45,049 nt of DNA from Acidobacteriota bacterium (GCA_021799405.1 JAJZAL010000014.1:1-45049), one strand, 5' to 3'; positions 1 to 9,228 are shown, counted from the stretch's first letter. Translations and numbers: made by a program. The notes: generated by a model from the sequence alone, not told the origin.

Positions 1-632
1 GCGCTCAACAAAGGCTGCGCCGAGCTGTAACCAATATTCAAAACCGCGGAAAGAATGCCTGCGCCCGCGCAGAGCAGCAGACCCACCGCTATGGGCCGCG
101 CATGGCCGACCATCTCTCCGCGCACGGCTTCTTTGTCATTCGCCTGGCTCTTCTCCCGCAGCAGACCTGCATAGCCGCACATCGCAATTCCGGCAATCCC
201 CACGATGGTCCCGGCTATGATGGCCTGGCCCTGCGGTTGATGCAGGCGCTCTGGGGCCAGCAGCCAGATGGGAAAAAGCGAGCCCAGCGACGCGCTCGTG
301 GCAAGAACCACCGTGTTGCTCATCGAGATGCCGATCGCGCTCACGCCTTGCCCAAACATGATGGCACCAAAACCCCAGGCGAACCCGGTCATGCAGGCGA
401 TCCAGGTTGCATGAGCAGGGGCCGTCGCGAGTACCTGCATCCAGTCGGGCACCGTCATCCAGGTAATCACCAGGGGCATCGCGACGCAGGAAACAAGGAT
501 GAATATCGCCCACACGTTTTCCCACGACCATCGCCCCAGATACTTCATCGGCAGGGCAAAGATTCCGCACATAATGCCCGCAACAATCGCGCAGGTTATG
601 CCTAAAGCCAGAGTGGATGCGGGAATGACCAT
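1..632 (-). CDS. RhaT-like sugar/proton symporter (3' end outside window)
   Basis: This is the N-terminal part of an inner-membrane permease resembling the L-rhamnose:H+ symporter RhaT (drug/metabolite transporter superfamily). The frame is open from an ATG at 632 to the window edge, so about 210 residues are visible and the C-terminal part is missing. It shows repeated hydrophobic helices, an early WSWENVW segment matching the WSWE motif of RhaT, and GVSAIGISMSNT, close to the conserved GMSMG region. An AGGAAA Shine-Dalgarno lies just upstream. It is divergent from the toroid-epimerase-nagA operon, so the true substrate may be the sugar handled by those enzymes rather than rhamnose. Family call fairly sure, substrate unknown. 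Confidence 0.75.
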   Translation of the reverse strand, partial: MVIPASTLALGITCAIVAGIMCGIFALPMKYLGRWSWENVWAIFILVSCVAMPLVITWMTVPDWMQVLATAPAHATWIACMTGFAWGFGAIMFGQGVSAIGISMSNTVVLATSASLGSLFPIWLLAPERLHQPQGQAIIAGTIVGIAGIAMCGYAGLLREKSQANDKEAVRGEMVGHARPIAVGLLLCAGAGILSAVLNIGYSSAQPLLS

Positions 633-700
633 CGATTTCCTTTCCGGCTCAAAGCCGGGTATTCAACCGGCCTACAGGACAAACCTCAAACGGCTCATTG

Positions 701-711
701 TGATTAAATCA
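701..711. promoter_or_regulatory. Candidate operator palindrome in divergent intergenic region
   Basis: TGATT-A-AATCA is a perfect 5-1-5 inverted repeat in the AT-rich middle of the 163-base gap between the RhaT-like gene and the toroid-protein gene. Its position would suit a shared regulator of both transcripts. No regulator gene is adjacent, and short palindromes arise by chance, so this is only a candidate. Confidence 0.25.
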
Positions 712-795
712 ATCCCTGAAGATTTCCTGTGCGCCAAGGCGATCTTCAAATTCACCTCGAACATCCCCGCGCGCAAGCGGAAAGGCAAAAACTCC

Positions 796-1995
796 ATGAG
801 CATTTCTCAACGCATGGCATTCGCATTCATCCTGATGGCCTTGACTCTGCTCGCTTCGCCGCTTGCGTCGGCGCAGGTAAAGAACTCCTCAGCGTTCTGC
901 TCAGACACGCATTGTACTCAATCCCGGGAGCTACTCAAGAATCTCTGCGACTACATCGTAAAGGAGAAGGCGAACTTCCCTACAATCTACATCGGCGGCT
1001 ATTACATGCGCACGCTGGTCGATGGCTACGAGATTCTTGGCGATCGCCGCTACCTTGATACCGCCATCGCGTATGGCGATTACCTGCTCGCGCACCAGAT
1101 GGCCAACGGCTTCTGGAGAACCGGTTATGGGCCGGTCTATATGGCGGATACCGGAAGTGCGCTAGGCCTGCTGGTGGCGCTCTATAACCACGTGGATCGC
1201 GACCGCCAGAAACGCTATTTTGAAGCTGTCCAGCATTACGTTGCCTCCATCAAGGCCAACAACATGATTCACCCCAACGGCGCATTCGGCACAGGCTGGA
1301 GGCGCGTCAACGACGGTACGCTAGTGGATCCGATTTACGACCAGTACACGCTCTCGTCCGCGCTCACCGGCGGCGAGATTTTTACCTGGATGTATCACGT
1401 TACCGGGAAAAATGAGTACCGCGAGACCGCCTACCACGCGCTCAGGTGGATCTTCAGCACCATGAATTCCGAAGGGAAGATCCCGCATATCCTCGCCCTT
1501 GAGGGGTTTGACTGGGACAAGCGCAATGATCCGAAGGTCGCCTACAATCTGTGGACCAAGCAAACCTACGGAACTTCCGCCTACGTGGGCGAAGGTGTCC
1601 TTTCCTTTGATCTCTACTGCGGCAAGCGCGCATGGAAGTCCTGGATTGAGAACGCCGTCAAACCAAACATCGAGTTCCTGCTTCGTACCCAGCTTCCTGA
1701 CGGCACATGGTCTCAGATCGGCCGCACCAGTTGGGACCGGACGCGCAGCCCCGGGATCATCGACTATCTCATCTGGTACTACGAACACGTGGACCGTGAT
1801 CCGCGCATTGTGCGCGCTGTACAACGCTTCGACGCCTATATTCTGAATCCTGACGACGGCAAAGCCTACGGGCTCTTGAACGACGGCGCTACAGCCAATT
1901 CGAGAGGCGCCACCAATGCCTTCAATACGGTCACGAGCCTCACCGGGCGCGCGCTGGCGGATATTCTATCTCCGGGAGTCGATGCGCGGTGGTAA
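796..1995 (+). CDS. Secreted alpha/alpha-toroid protein, probable glycan-active enzyme
   Basis: The protein has 399 residues. I place the start at the ATG at 796 because it begins a clear signal peptide (hydrophobic FILMALTLLASPL, then ASAQ cleavage context); the frame is open further upstream but reads as non-coding. The mature part consists of helical repeats rich in Tyr/Trp with YLDTAIAYGDYLL, ALTGGEIFTWMYHVTG and YRETAYHALRWIF segments, typical of (alpha/alpha)6 barrels such as GH88/GH105 and AGE-like proteins. No catalytic motif could be assigned. It is followed 39 bases later by an AGE-family epimerase and then nagA, apparently one operon. It may release or modify an amino-sugar-containing glycan in the periplasm. 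The fold call is moderate; the activity is unknown. Confidence 0.7.
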   Translation: MSISQRMAFAFILMALTLLASPLASAQVKNSSAFCSDTHCTQSRELLKNLCDYIVKEKANFPTIYIGGYYMRTLVDGYEILGDRRYLDTAIAYGDYLLAHQMANGFWRTGYGPVYMADTGSALGLLVALYNHVDRDRQKRYFEAVQHYVASIKANNMIHPNGAFGTGWRRVNDGTLVDPIYDQYTLSSALTGGEIFTWMYHVTGKNEYRETAYHALRWIFSTMNSEGKIPHILALEGFDWDKRNDPKVAYNLWTKQTYGTSAYVGEGVLSFDLYCGKRAWKSWIENAVKPNIEFLLRTQLPDGTWSQIGRTSWDRTRSPGIIDYLIWYYEHVDRDPRIVRAVQRFDAYILNPDDGKAYGLLNDGATANSRGATNAFNTVTSLTGRALADILSPGVDARW

Positions 1996-2034
1996 GAGTT
2001 GATCCGCATCGCCAATCCTGAAACAAGGAAGAAT

Positions 2035-3237
2035 ATGGATCCCGCTGCCCTTCGCCTGCGTTACCGACAGCTGTTACTCGACAATATCGTGCCGTTTTGG
2101 TTCCGGTACGGCATCGACTGGCAGCACGGCGGTGTGCTTTCGTGCATCGCCGATGACGGCTCGGTCATCAGCGGCGACAAGTTTGTCTGGTCGCAGGCGC
2201 GCTCGGTTTGGACATTTGCCGCTCTCTACAATCGCATCGAGCAGCGGCCGGATTTCCTGAGGGCCGCCGAGAATTCCATACGCTTTCTGCTTGCGCATGG
2301 GCGCGATCAGGACGGGCGCTGGGTCTATCAAACCGATCGCCAGGGCCGCGTGATGGAAGGCGCAACCAGCATCTATGCCGATTGCTTCGTCATCTACGGA
2401 TTGAGCGAATATTACCGTGCCGTGCAGGACAAAGAGGTCCTTTCCGTTGTGCGGGCTACCTTCGAACGGGTGCGCCGCCGCATCGAGGAGCCTGATTTCC
2501 ACGAGACTGCGCCGTACCCGCTTCCGCCTGGCTGGAAGAATCACGGTATTCCGATGATCATGACCGAGGTGACGAATGAGCTCGCTCAGACCACCGGAGA
2601 CGCAGGTCTGGAGCCGCTGGTTGACGTCTATGCAGGTCGAGTGATGCAACACTTTGTCCGCCCGGACCGCAAGGCCGTTCTCGAATTTCTTACCAGCAGC
2701 TATGATGAACTTCCGCCGCCGGCGGGAACCTTTGTCATGCCCGGCCACGCCATCGAGTCCATGTGGTTTGTCATGCACGTAGCGCAGCGCCGCGGTGATC
2801 GCGACCTGATCCGCCGGGCAGCCGAAGTGATGCGCTGGCATCTTGAACTTGGCTGGGATCCCGAGTATGGCGGCATCTTTCTGTCGCGTGATATCGAAGG
2901 CCACGAATCTTACCTGCCTCATTCCGAAAAGAAGCTGTGGTGGCCACATACTGAGGCGTTGTACGGCACGCTTCTCGCTTACGATCTGACGGGAGACCAG
3001 AGCTTCCTCGAATGGCACGAAAAGGTAGCCGATTGGGCGTGGTCCCATTTTCCGGTCACGGAGCCCGGAGAGTGGCGCCAGCGCCTCAGCCGCGAAGGCA
3101 AGCCCATCTCCGAGGTCGTGGCCCTCCCCGTCAAGGATCCATTTCATTTGCCGCGGGCGGCTATTCTCATCACACAATTGATGGAAAGAATGGGAGCAAA
3201 CGAATCCATAAAACCGCGTCCGCATTCGTCCCGGTGA
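2035..3237 (+). CDS. AGE-family (N-acylglucosamine 2-epimerase) epimerase
   Basis: A 400-residue cytoplasmic protein of the N-acylglucosamine 2-epimerase family, an (alpha/alpha)6 barrel that interconverts sugars at C2 (GlcNAc/ManNAc or related aldoses). N-terminal VPFWFRYGIDWQHGG and FVWSQARSVWTFAALYNR, central YADCFVIYGLSEYYRA, and C-terminal KKLWWPHTEALYG are characteristic. The frame could begin with a TTG at 1999, but the ATG at 2035 has AAGGAAG close upstream and gives the normal family length. It sits between a secreted toroid protein and nagA (11 bases downstream), which favours an amino-sugar substrate. AGE members also act on cellobiose, mannose and others, so the exact reaction is inference. 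Confidence 0.85.
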   Translation: MDPAALRLRYRQLLLDNIVPFWFRYGIDWQHGGVLSCIADDGSVISGDKFVWSQARSVWTFAALYNRIEQRPDFLRAAENSIRFLLAHGRDQDGRWVYQTDRQGRVMEGATSIYADCFVIYGLSEYYRAVQDKEVLSVVRATFERVRRRIEEPDFHETAPYPLPPGWKNHGIPMIMTEVTNELAQTTGDAGLEPLVDVYAGRVMQHFVRPDRKAVLEFLTSSYDELPPPAGTFVMPGHAIESMWFVMHVAQRRGDRDLIRRAAEVMRWHLELGWDPEYGGIFLSRDIEGHESYLPHSEKKLWWPHTEALYGTLLAYDLTGDQSFLEWHEKVADWAWSHFPVTEPGEWRQRLSREGKPISEVVALPVKDPFHLPRAAILITQLMERMGANESIKPRPHSSR

Positions 3238-3248
3238 CAGGCTGCGCC

Positions 3249-4427
3249 ATGAATTCTCAATCCATATCGGGCTATGATCCCCTGAGTCGTTCACCGCTCC
3301 GCATCGGAGTCGAAGATGGCGAGATTCGATCGATCCGTTCCGGTCCTGCCGAGGAAGGTATATGGCTGACGCCCGGTTTCATCGATCTTCAGGTCAATGG
3401 CTATTGCGGCTGCGATCTGAATGCGGATACCGTTGACGCCGATGTGGTCATCGCGCTCACGCGCAAGCTGTTCGCCACCGGCGTTACCACTTTTCTTCCC
3501 ACCATCATTACGGCATCTGAAGCTCAGATCATCAAGGCCCTGCGCGCTGTTGCAAAGGCTCGGCAGGTCGACGCCCTCGTCGCTCATGCCATCCCTTTCG
3601 CGCATGTCGAAGGACCGCACATCTCGCCACTAGACGGCCCGCGGGGTGCGCACCCACGCGAGCATGTGCGTCCGCCGGACCTCTGGGAATTCGCGCGGTG
3701 GCAGGCCACCTCCGGCAATCTCGTCGGCATGGTGACCGTCTCACCGCACGGGGACGATGCGGCGGAGTACATCGCCACCCTCGTGGCCAAGGGCATCTTC
3801 GTCGCGATCGGCCACACGCACGCCACGCCCGCTCAAATCCACCGGGCCGCCGATGCGGGCGCGAGCTTGTCCACTCATCTCGGCAATGGAGTCGGCAGTC
3901 AGCTTCCCCGTCATCCAAATCTCATCTGGGCACAGCTTGCCGATGACAGGCTCACGGCTACTTTTATCGCCGACGGCCATCATCTGCCTGCGGACACATT
4001 GAAGGCCATGCTGCGCGCCAAAGGCGTCGAGCGAAGCATTCTTATCTCGGATGCCGTCGCCCCGGCTGGATTGGCGCCGGGAATCTACGATGCGGCCATC
4101 GGAGGCCGGGTGGAACTGCGCGCCGACGGCCGCCTGAACATGCTGGATACAGGATTTCTGGCAGGCGCCGGACTTCCCCTCAAAGACGGCATCGCCCGGT
4201 CTTCGCTCTCTGGAGTATGCGCACTCGGCGACGCCGTCCGCATGGCCACCGCGAATCCGGGCCGCTTTGCCGGCAATCGCGGCCTGCTGCGTTCCGGCGC
4301 TAGCGCAGACCTGGTCCGCTTCATGCTCGATGCAGAAAAGCAGAATCTGCAAATTCTTTCGGTCATGGTAAAAGGCGTCGAGTGGCCAACAAACCGTGAT
4401 CTTCTGCCGGTGAAACCTATCGATTGA
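3249..4427 (+). CDS. nagA: N-acetylglucosamine-6-phosphate deacetylase
   Basis: A 392-residue amidohydrolase that would deacetylate GlcNAc-6-phosphate to GlcN-6-phosphate in the cytoplasm. Visible family motifs: PGFIDLQVNG at 42-51, in which the usual HxH metal pair is replaced by Gln48/Asn50 as in E. coli NagA; HVEGPHISPLDGPRGAHP with Glu121; GHTHA with His189; STHLGNG with His210; ADGHH; and LISDA with catalytic Asp268. This points to the mononuclear-metal subtype. The start at 3249 follows the AGE gene by 11 bases, and the frame upstream of it is a shadow of that gene. The 3' end overlaps the opposing phosphoesterase gene by 11 bases. No kinase or NagB is present in the window, so the phosphorylated substrate must come from elsewhere. 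Confidence 0.88.
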   Translation: MNSQSISGYDPLSRSPLRIGVEDGEIRSIRSGPAEEGIWLTPGFIDLQVNGYCGCDLNADTVDADVVIALTRKLFATGVTTFLPTIITASEAQIIKALRAVAKARQVDALVAHAIPFAHVEGPHISPLDGPRGAHPREHVRPPDLWEFARWQATSGNLVGMVTVSPHGDDAAEYIATLVAKGIFVAIGHTHATPAQIHRAADAGASLSTHLGNGVGSQLPRHPNLIWAQLADDRLTATFIADGHHLPADTLKAMLRAKGVERSILISDAVAPAGLAPGIYDAAIGGRVELRADGRLNMLDTGFLAGAGLPLKDGIARSSLSGVCALGDAVRMATANPGRFAGNRGLLRSGASADLVRFMLDAEKQNLQILSVMVKGVEWPTNRDLLPVKPID

Positions 4428-6393
4428 GATTTGTCGACGGCCGCGGATTAAAGTCCGCGGGAACGTGATTGGCAATGCCCAGTTTGCGATCCGTCGTGAC
4501 AATGCCCAGAGCTTTGCAGCCATAGCCCGTCTCTTCCGGCAGGTTCACAATCAGGTTTTCCGGCACCATCACATAAGACGAGGAAAGCGGCCGCGTCTTC
4601 CCTTCCAGCCGCGAAGGGCTGAACGCGTCCAGCAGATTCGTAATGCCAGGCGTCAATGCGTCTTCGGGTCCCAGACCCTTCTCGTGAAACTCCTTTTCGC
4701 CGAGCTTGCGCCCGCGGAGTTCGTCGGGCAGCGTTGCCAGCGGCGGCAGGTTGAAAACCATATCCACAAATTTCACCACGGACGACTGGCTGCCCTGCGC
4801 ATGTTCAATCGCACGCGTCCGGGCGTAAGGCGAGATCAGGACAAGGGGAACTCGGGGACCGTCAGTGATTACCGAACCATCTGGTCCAAAGGTCCGGATT
4901 GGCGGCGGTACATGATCGTAATCGCCCTCCGAGTCATCCCAGGTGATAATAATCGCGCTCTGCTGCCAATATGGGCTGGATGCGATGCGATTGATCGCTT
5001 CGGCGACCATCGCCTCACTGATCTGCCCATCCGAGTAAGATGGGTGATCATCGTCTCCAAGAAACTTCTTCTGAACATGCCCATCCGGATCCGCGGGCTT
5101 TAGCTGAAAGATGTTATCGTATCCGCCCTTGACGAAGAAGAGACCACCCTGCTGCGGCAAGGTGTGCTCCTTGAGCGCCGTGAAGAAATCCTCAAGCCCG
5201 TGAAGCTGCTGCCGCATCTGCGAGTTATTTGAGATATAACCGAAATACTGCGGGCCATTGTGATGCGTAATATAGGACGCGTGCATCCCATTCGCATCCA
5301 CTGGATCATTCGGATCCGTTGGCTCCTTGTCGTAACCCTCCTCAAACCATCCAAAAGGCACGGATTTTCGCTTGAGTTGTGTAATAAATCCGACATCCTG
5401 CTTCACGTCGGCCAGGTCATCGTCGGGATCTTTATCCGCCTTCACCACGCTCTGCAGGTTACCACCTGCCAGAGTCAGCGGGAGTGTCGCATAAGTAAGG
5501 TTCAGCTGCGTGCGGTAGCTGGCAAAATCCTTTGGATTAACCGGCACCTTCTCTCCCGCCGGAGTGTGGTCGGCATGAGAGCCCCAGAAAGGATCGGCGT
5601 CGTTCAACACCGGAACGCCCGGCCCCGATGCCCCGTTGCCCGCATAATGTTCGTCAGGATGCAGCGCCCATTGCGTCTGGCCGGTCTGCGCGCCGATGAT
5701 GGCAAGATTGCCGGGCGTCGACGGCCCGGTCATCGTCTGAAAGATGTGGTCGAACAGAACGAACTTATGCGCATAGTTCCACAGCAAAGGAATCGTGTCG
5801 CAGTCTTCGTGCGCCATGGCCAGCTCGCCAAACTGCTTCGCCCGCAGGTTGGGATTGCCCGTTGGGCTATACTTCAGCTCTTCACTCGCGGCAAACAGGT
5901 CCATCCGCGGAACGCTCTTCTGGACATCCATCTTGGCAACGATCCCCGGGTGCGAATGATCCACGTCGTCGGTATCCGCGGCGAAGCACTGGGTAGTGGC
6001 AGCGCCATTCACCAGGGCCAATGCGCAGTGGTCCTGCGGTCCGATGCGGAAGGGCTGAATCGTGGTCTTGCTTCCATCAGTATTGATCAGCGTCTGCGTA
6101 AAACCGGGAGTCCGGCTTGCAGGCTGGCTATACAGCCCGTCGGCGCCCGGAAAGGTGCCAAAGTATGAATCGAAGGAGCGATTCTCCTGATACAGGACGA
6201 AGACGTACTTAACCTTCCTCCTCAGCAGGTTGACGAGATCCGCTTGCGAGCGCTGCTGCGCAGGCGCATTTTTGGCAGAGTACGCGGTAGTCGCATTGCG
6301 ATGGCCCGGCGCCTGAGCCGTCGTGAAGATCGATTGCGTCAGAACCAGCGCAAACAGAAGCGCACAATACTTCAATATCCCCTGGAATTGCAT
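4417..6393 (-). CDS. Exported phospholipase C / acid phosphatase-type phosphoesterase
   Basis: A 658-residue exported hydrolase of the phosphoesterase family that includes non-specific phospholipase C and AcpA-type acid phosphatases. A signal peptide (YCALLFALVLTQSIFTTAQA) precedes YVFVLYQENRSFDSYFGTF, the hallmark ENRSFD metal-site motif near residue 75. Further family motifs are ITWDDSEGDYDHVPPP (metal-binding and PLC signature region) and PRVPLVLISPYAR. I prefer the ATG at 6393 over a GTG at 6399 because GAGG lies five bases upstream of the ATG. It probably releases phosphate or diacylglycerol from phospholipids or other phosphoesters in the periplasm. It converges on nagA with an 11-base overlap. 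Confidence 0.87.
   Translation of the reverse strand: MQFQGILKYCALLFALVLTQSIFTTAQAPGHRNATTAYSAKNAPAQQRSQADLVNLLRRKVKYVFVLYQENRSFDSYFGTFPGADGLYSQPASRTPGFTQTLINTDGSKTTIQPFRIGPQDHCALALVNGAATTQCFAADTDDVDHSHPGIVAKMDVQKSVPRMDLFAASEELKYSPTGNPNLRAKQFGELAMAHEDCDTIPLLWNYAHKFVLFDHIFQTMTGPSTPGNLAIIGAQTGQTQWALHPDEHYAGNGASGPGVPVLNDADPFWGSHADHTPAGEKVPVNPKDFASYRTQLNLTYATLPLTLAGGNLQSVVKADKDPDDDLADVKQDVGFITQLKRKSVPFGWFEEGYDKEPTDPNDPVDANGMHASYITHHNGPQYFGYISNNSQMRQQLHGLEDFFTALKEHTLPQQGGLFFVKGGYDNIFQLKPADPDGHVQKKFLGDDDHPSYSDGQISEAMVAEAINRIASSPYWQQSAIIITWDDSEGDYDHVPPPIRTFGPDGSVITDGPRVPLVLISPYARTRAIEHAQGSQSSVVKFVDMVFNLPPLATLPDELRGRKLGEKEFHEKGLGPEDALTPGITNLLDAFSPSRLEGKTRPLSSSYVMVPENLIVNLPEETGYGCKALGIVTTDRKLGIANHVPADFNPRPSTNLNR
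4441..4460. terminator. GC-rich hairpin after nagA, inside opposing gene
   Basis: CCGCGGA and TCCGCGG form a perfect 7-bp stem around TTAAAG, 13 bases after the nagA stop codon. It lies within the last codons of the convergent phosphoesterase gene, so the same bases serve both as coding sequence and as a possible transcription end signal for the nagA operon. There is no following T-run, so intrinsic termination is uncertain. Confidence 0.4.
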
Positions 6394-6912
6394 CAGCACC
6401 TCAGATCAGAAAGGAATGTACTCCTGACAGCGCAGCAAGCTTTCCTGCCAAGATCGCGTTTGCCACAGGCTTCTACGGCCCTCACTCGATGCAACGCCGG
6501 CCTGCTATAAGCACTCGCCAACTCGCTACCGCGCGCGGCAGAGAGAACTTGCCGATTTTGCTTCAAATCTCCCATCGCACATTGCAGAAATACGATCCAC
6601 TTGAGCTGCAACCGGATCGCACCGCACTTGTTGCGCAATGAACGCTTTCGCTTTGCAGACACGGGCTACCGACGCGAGTACAGGCTCATTCAAAAAATCT
6701 CTCGCGGTTCCAACGGACCCTGCCAGCAAAGAATCTCCAGTATAGGTGAAGGCGTATGTGGCAACAACTCGCAGCATCGGCTTGTTCGTCTGCAATCCGC
6801 GACCTGAGCCGCATCCCCTCGCGCACAACCGGCATCCAGACGCTGCTCGCAACACTCCCTCAATCCGTTACACTGCTGAGGACTCCGATTGCGCCGGTGA
6901 GGAACCCAGCGG
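6394..6912. other. Long divergent intergenic region, no gene supported
   Basis: About 520 bases separate the divergent phosphoesterase and sodium-symporter genes. Short open frames exist on both strands (for example minus 6526-6855), but none has a convincing start signal, known motif or coding-like amino-acid pattern. It should hold the two divergent promoters, although I could not pick a clear -35/-10 pair. A decayed gene remnant cannot be excluded. Confidence 0.4.
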
Positions 6913-8385
6913 ATGCCTCAACTTTATGCTGCTGTCTTGGCCGTTATTGTCACTTCGCTTCTGGCGGTTGCCCTCTATCGCACCTTCCGCGTGAAGACCA
7001 AGGCCGACTACCTGGTCGCCGGCCGGTCATTGCCGGCCCTCGTGCTCGTGCTTACTCTGCTCACCTCGTGGATCGGCGCGGGGTCGCTCTTTGCCGGAGC
7101 TGAGAACGCCTACCAGAACGGATTTGCCGCGCTGTGGCAGCCGGCCGGCGGCTGGCTGGGCCTGGTGCTCATCTACTTCATCGCTCCACGAGCCCGCAAA
7201 TTCGCGCAGTTTACGCTGCCCGATTTGCTCGAAGCCCGCTACAACCAGACCGCTCGCATCCTCGGCACCATCGCCATCCTCTTTGCCTTCACCGCCATCA
7301 CCAGCTACCAGTTCCGTGGCGGCGGCGATGTCCTGCACCTCATCTTTCCCGATGTAATCACGTCTGACCTCGGCACCTTCATCATCGCCGCCTTTGTCAT
7401 CATGACCACGGCCATGGCCGGCATGTCGTCGGTCGCCTACATGGATGTCGCCATCGGCTCTCTGGTCACCGTCATCTGCATCATCGCCGGGCCCATGCTC
7501 TACATGAAGGCCGGCGGCTGGGCCGGCCTGCACGCCGCGCTCCCGCCAGAGTACTTCCAGGTCTTCGGCAACTACCGCTACGGCCCCGGCCACGTGCGCG
7601 AATCCGCCGGTATGGGCTTCATTCGCGCCATGGAGTTCCTCGTGCCTACGCTGCTGCTGATGCTCGGCAACCAGGTGATGTACCAGAAGTTCTTCTCGGC
7701 GCGGAGTGAAAAGGATGCGCGGGTGTCCGTCATCGGCTGGACGCTGGGCACGCTGGTGCTGGAGACGCTGATTGTGGCCATCGCCGTCATTGGACGCGCC
7801 CTCTACCCCACCGGTGAAGTGGCCATGCGCCCGCGCGAGATTATCCCCTACACCGCCCGCCACGGCCTGCCCGCCATGATGGGCGCGCTGCTGCTCGGTG
7901 CGGTCTTCGCCAAGGTCATCTCCACGGCCTCGAACTACCTCTTCTCGCCGGCCACCAACCTGGTGAACGATATCTTCGTGCGCTACCTGGCGCCCCAGGC
8001 CTCAAACAAGCGCGTCCTTATCGTTTCGCGGCTGGCCGTCGTGCTGCTCGGCTGCTGGGCTCTCTATCAGGCGGTTTATGCGCAGAGCATCCTCGAGAAA
8101 ATGCTCTACGCCTACACCATCTACTCCGCCGCGCTGACGCCAGTGGTACTGGCGGCCTTCTATTCAAAGCGCACTACCGCCTGGGGCGCGGTGGCTGCCA
8201 TCGCTACCGGCACGTTGGTCACGCTCGTCTGGGATTTTCCCGGTGTCAAGGAGCTATTCCCGCCCATCCTGGCGCAGCGCGACGCCATCTTTCCCTCGCT
8301 GATTGCCGCCGTCGCCGTGCTGGTTCTGGTGAGCCTGCTCACCCGGAAACCGTCGCCGGAGCAACTGGCGCAATTCTCCGATTAG
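6913..8385 (+). CDS. Sodium/solute symporter (SSS family)
   Basis: A 490-residue polytopic inner-membrane protein of the sodium:solute symporter family (SSS, as in PutP or SGLT), with roughly 13 hydrophobic segments from residue 5 to the C terminus. Typical features are the N-terminal DYLVAGRSLP motif, TLLTSWIGAGSLFAGAENAY in the region forming the sodium/substrate site, ITSYQFRGGGDVLH, and GALLLGAVFAKVISTASNYL. The substrate cannot be read from sequence; sugars, amino acids and organic acids are all transported by relatives. GTGAGG lies upstream of the ATG. The gene stands alone, with DUF503 82 bases downstream. Confidence 0.87.
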   Translation: MPQLYAAVLAVIVTSLLAVALYRTFRVKTKADYLVAGRSLPALVLVLTLLTSWIGAGSLFAGAENAYQNGFAALWQPAGGWLGLVLIYFIAPRARKFAQFTLPDLLEARYNQTARILGTIAILFAFTAITSYQFRGGGDVLHLIFPDVITSDLGTFIIAAFVIMTTAMAGMSSVAYMDVAIGSLVTVICIIAGPMLYMKAGGWAGLHAALPPEYFQVFGNYRYGPGHVRESAGMGFIRAMEFLVPTLLLMLGNQVMYQKFFSARSEKDARVSVIGWTLGTLVLETLIVAIAVIGRALYPTGEVAMRPREIIPYTARHGLPAMMGALLLGAVFAKVISTASNYLFSPATNLVNDIFVRYLAPQASNKRVLIVSRLAVVLLGCWALYQAVYAQSILEKMLYAYTIYSAALTPVVLAAFYSKRTTAWGAVAAIATGTLVTLVWDFPGVKELFPPILAQRDAIFPSLIAAVAVLVLVSLLTRKPSPEQLAQFSD

Positions 8386-8467
8386 GACCGGCCTGCGGTC
8401 GGCCAAGAAAAAAATTCCTCGACAGGCGCAATCAGTCTTACACTGGCGGGGGAAATTTCATCAGCCT

Positions 8468-8764
8468 ATGCCCGTCGCGGAACTTACGCTCGAACTGCGC
8501 ATCGAGCACGCCCAGTCGCTCAAGGACCGGCGCCAGGTGGTGCGCTCGCTCAAAGACCAGCTTCGCCAGAGCTTCAACGTCTCCGTCGCCGAGATGGACG
8601 AAGCCGTCACCTGGAAGTCGGCCACGCTGGGCGTGGCGGCCATCTCCCGGTCACGCGACTACCTCCACGGACTCATCGAGGAAGTGGAACGCGCCGCCCA
8701 CCGCATGGCCAACGAACTCGGCGCCGAACTGGCCGACTCCTTCTGGGAGTACGTCGAGCGCTGA
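8468..8764 (+). CDS. DUF503 (YlxP-like) protein
   Basis: A complete 98-residue DUF503 protein, the family that includes B. subtilis YlxP. The pattern is recognisable: a beta-strand opening (VAELTLELRI), SLKDRRQVVRSLKDQLRQSFNVSVAEMDE, then WKSATLGVAAIS and a C-terminal helix. Members are usually encoded between infB and rbfA and have been linked to ribosome assembly. Here rbfA lies 3.7 kb downstream, with unrelated genes in between, so this pair appears to have been split. The ribosome role is family context, not shown by this sequence. Confidence 0.85.
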   Translation: MPVAELTLELRIEHAQSLKDRRQVVRSLKDQLRQSFNVSVAEMDEAVTWKSATLGVAAISRSRDYLHGLIEEVERAAHRMANELGAELADSFWEYVER

Positions 8765-8805
8765 CGGATGCGAGCGGCGGCTACTCACCGCCCCGCTCAT
8801 GCGCC

Positions 8806-9228
8806 TCAGCCTCTTGGTCCCATCGGTTTCTCGTGAATGATCATCCAGTTCGTGCCGAACTGATCGCGCAACTGCGCGAAGCGATGCGCAAAGAACGTCT
8901 CGGCCATGGGCATAAAGACCTCGCCGCCATCAGACAGCACCTTGTAAATACGTTCGGCTTCGGCTGAGCTGTCAGCCGAAAGGGTGAGATAGGCGCTGCG
9001 CATCGGCTGCACGCGATCCAGTGGCCCGTCGCTGGCCATCACCACCGCGTCTCCGAGCATGAAGCGGGCATGCAGAATGCCCTTCTCAAGTCCCGGCGGA
9101 ATCTGCCTCGGCTCGGGCATCTGGTCGAAGGTCATCTTTACAAGAATCTTTGCGCCAAGATGCTTTTCATAGTACTGGAGCGCCTTGTCGCATTTGCCGG
9201 CGTAGTTCACATAGGTATTCAGCTTCAT
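8806..9228 (-). CDS. VOC/PhnB-like protein
   Basis: A 140-residue protein of the vicinal oxygen chelate (glyoxalase/bleomycin-resistance) superfamily, PhnB-like branch. It starts LNTYVNYAGKCDKALQYYEK, has GILHARFMLGDAVVMASD in the middle, and ends in a second half-repeat with FAHRFAQLRDQFGTNWMI. Many PhnB-like proteins have no known reaction. Its ATG overlaps the stop of the HxlR regulator upstream (ATGA at 9225-9228), so the two are translationally coupled and the regulator probably controls it. Confidence 0.83.
   Translation of the reverse strand: MKLNTYVNYAGKCDKALQYYEKHLGAKILVKMTFDQMPEPRQIPPGLEKGILHARFMLGDAVVMASDGPLDRVQPMRSAYLTLSADSSAEAERIYKVLSDGGEVFMPMAETFFAHRFAQLRDQFGTNWMIIHEKPMGPRG

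Noticed and set aside
2074..3294. 406-residue minus-strand open frame
   Set aside because: Antisense to the AGE-family epimerase; composition is not protein-like and it lacks a start signal.
6526..6855. 109-residue minus-strand open frame in the long intergenic region
   Set aside because: No ribosome-binding site, no known motif, and competing frames of similar size overlap it on both strands.
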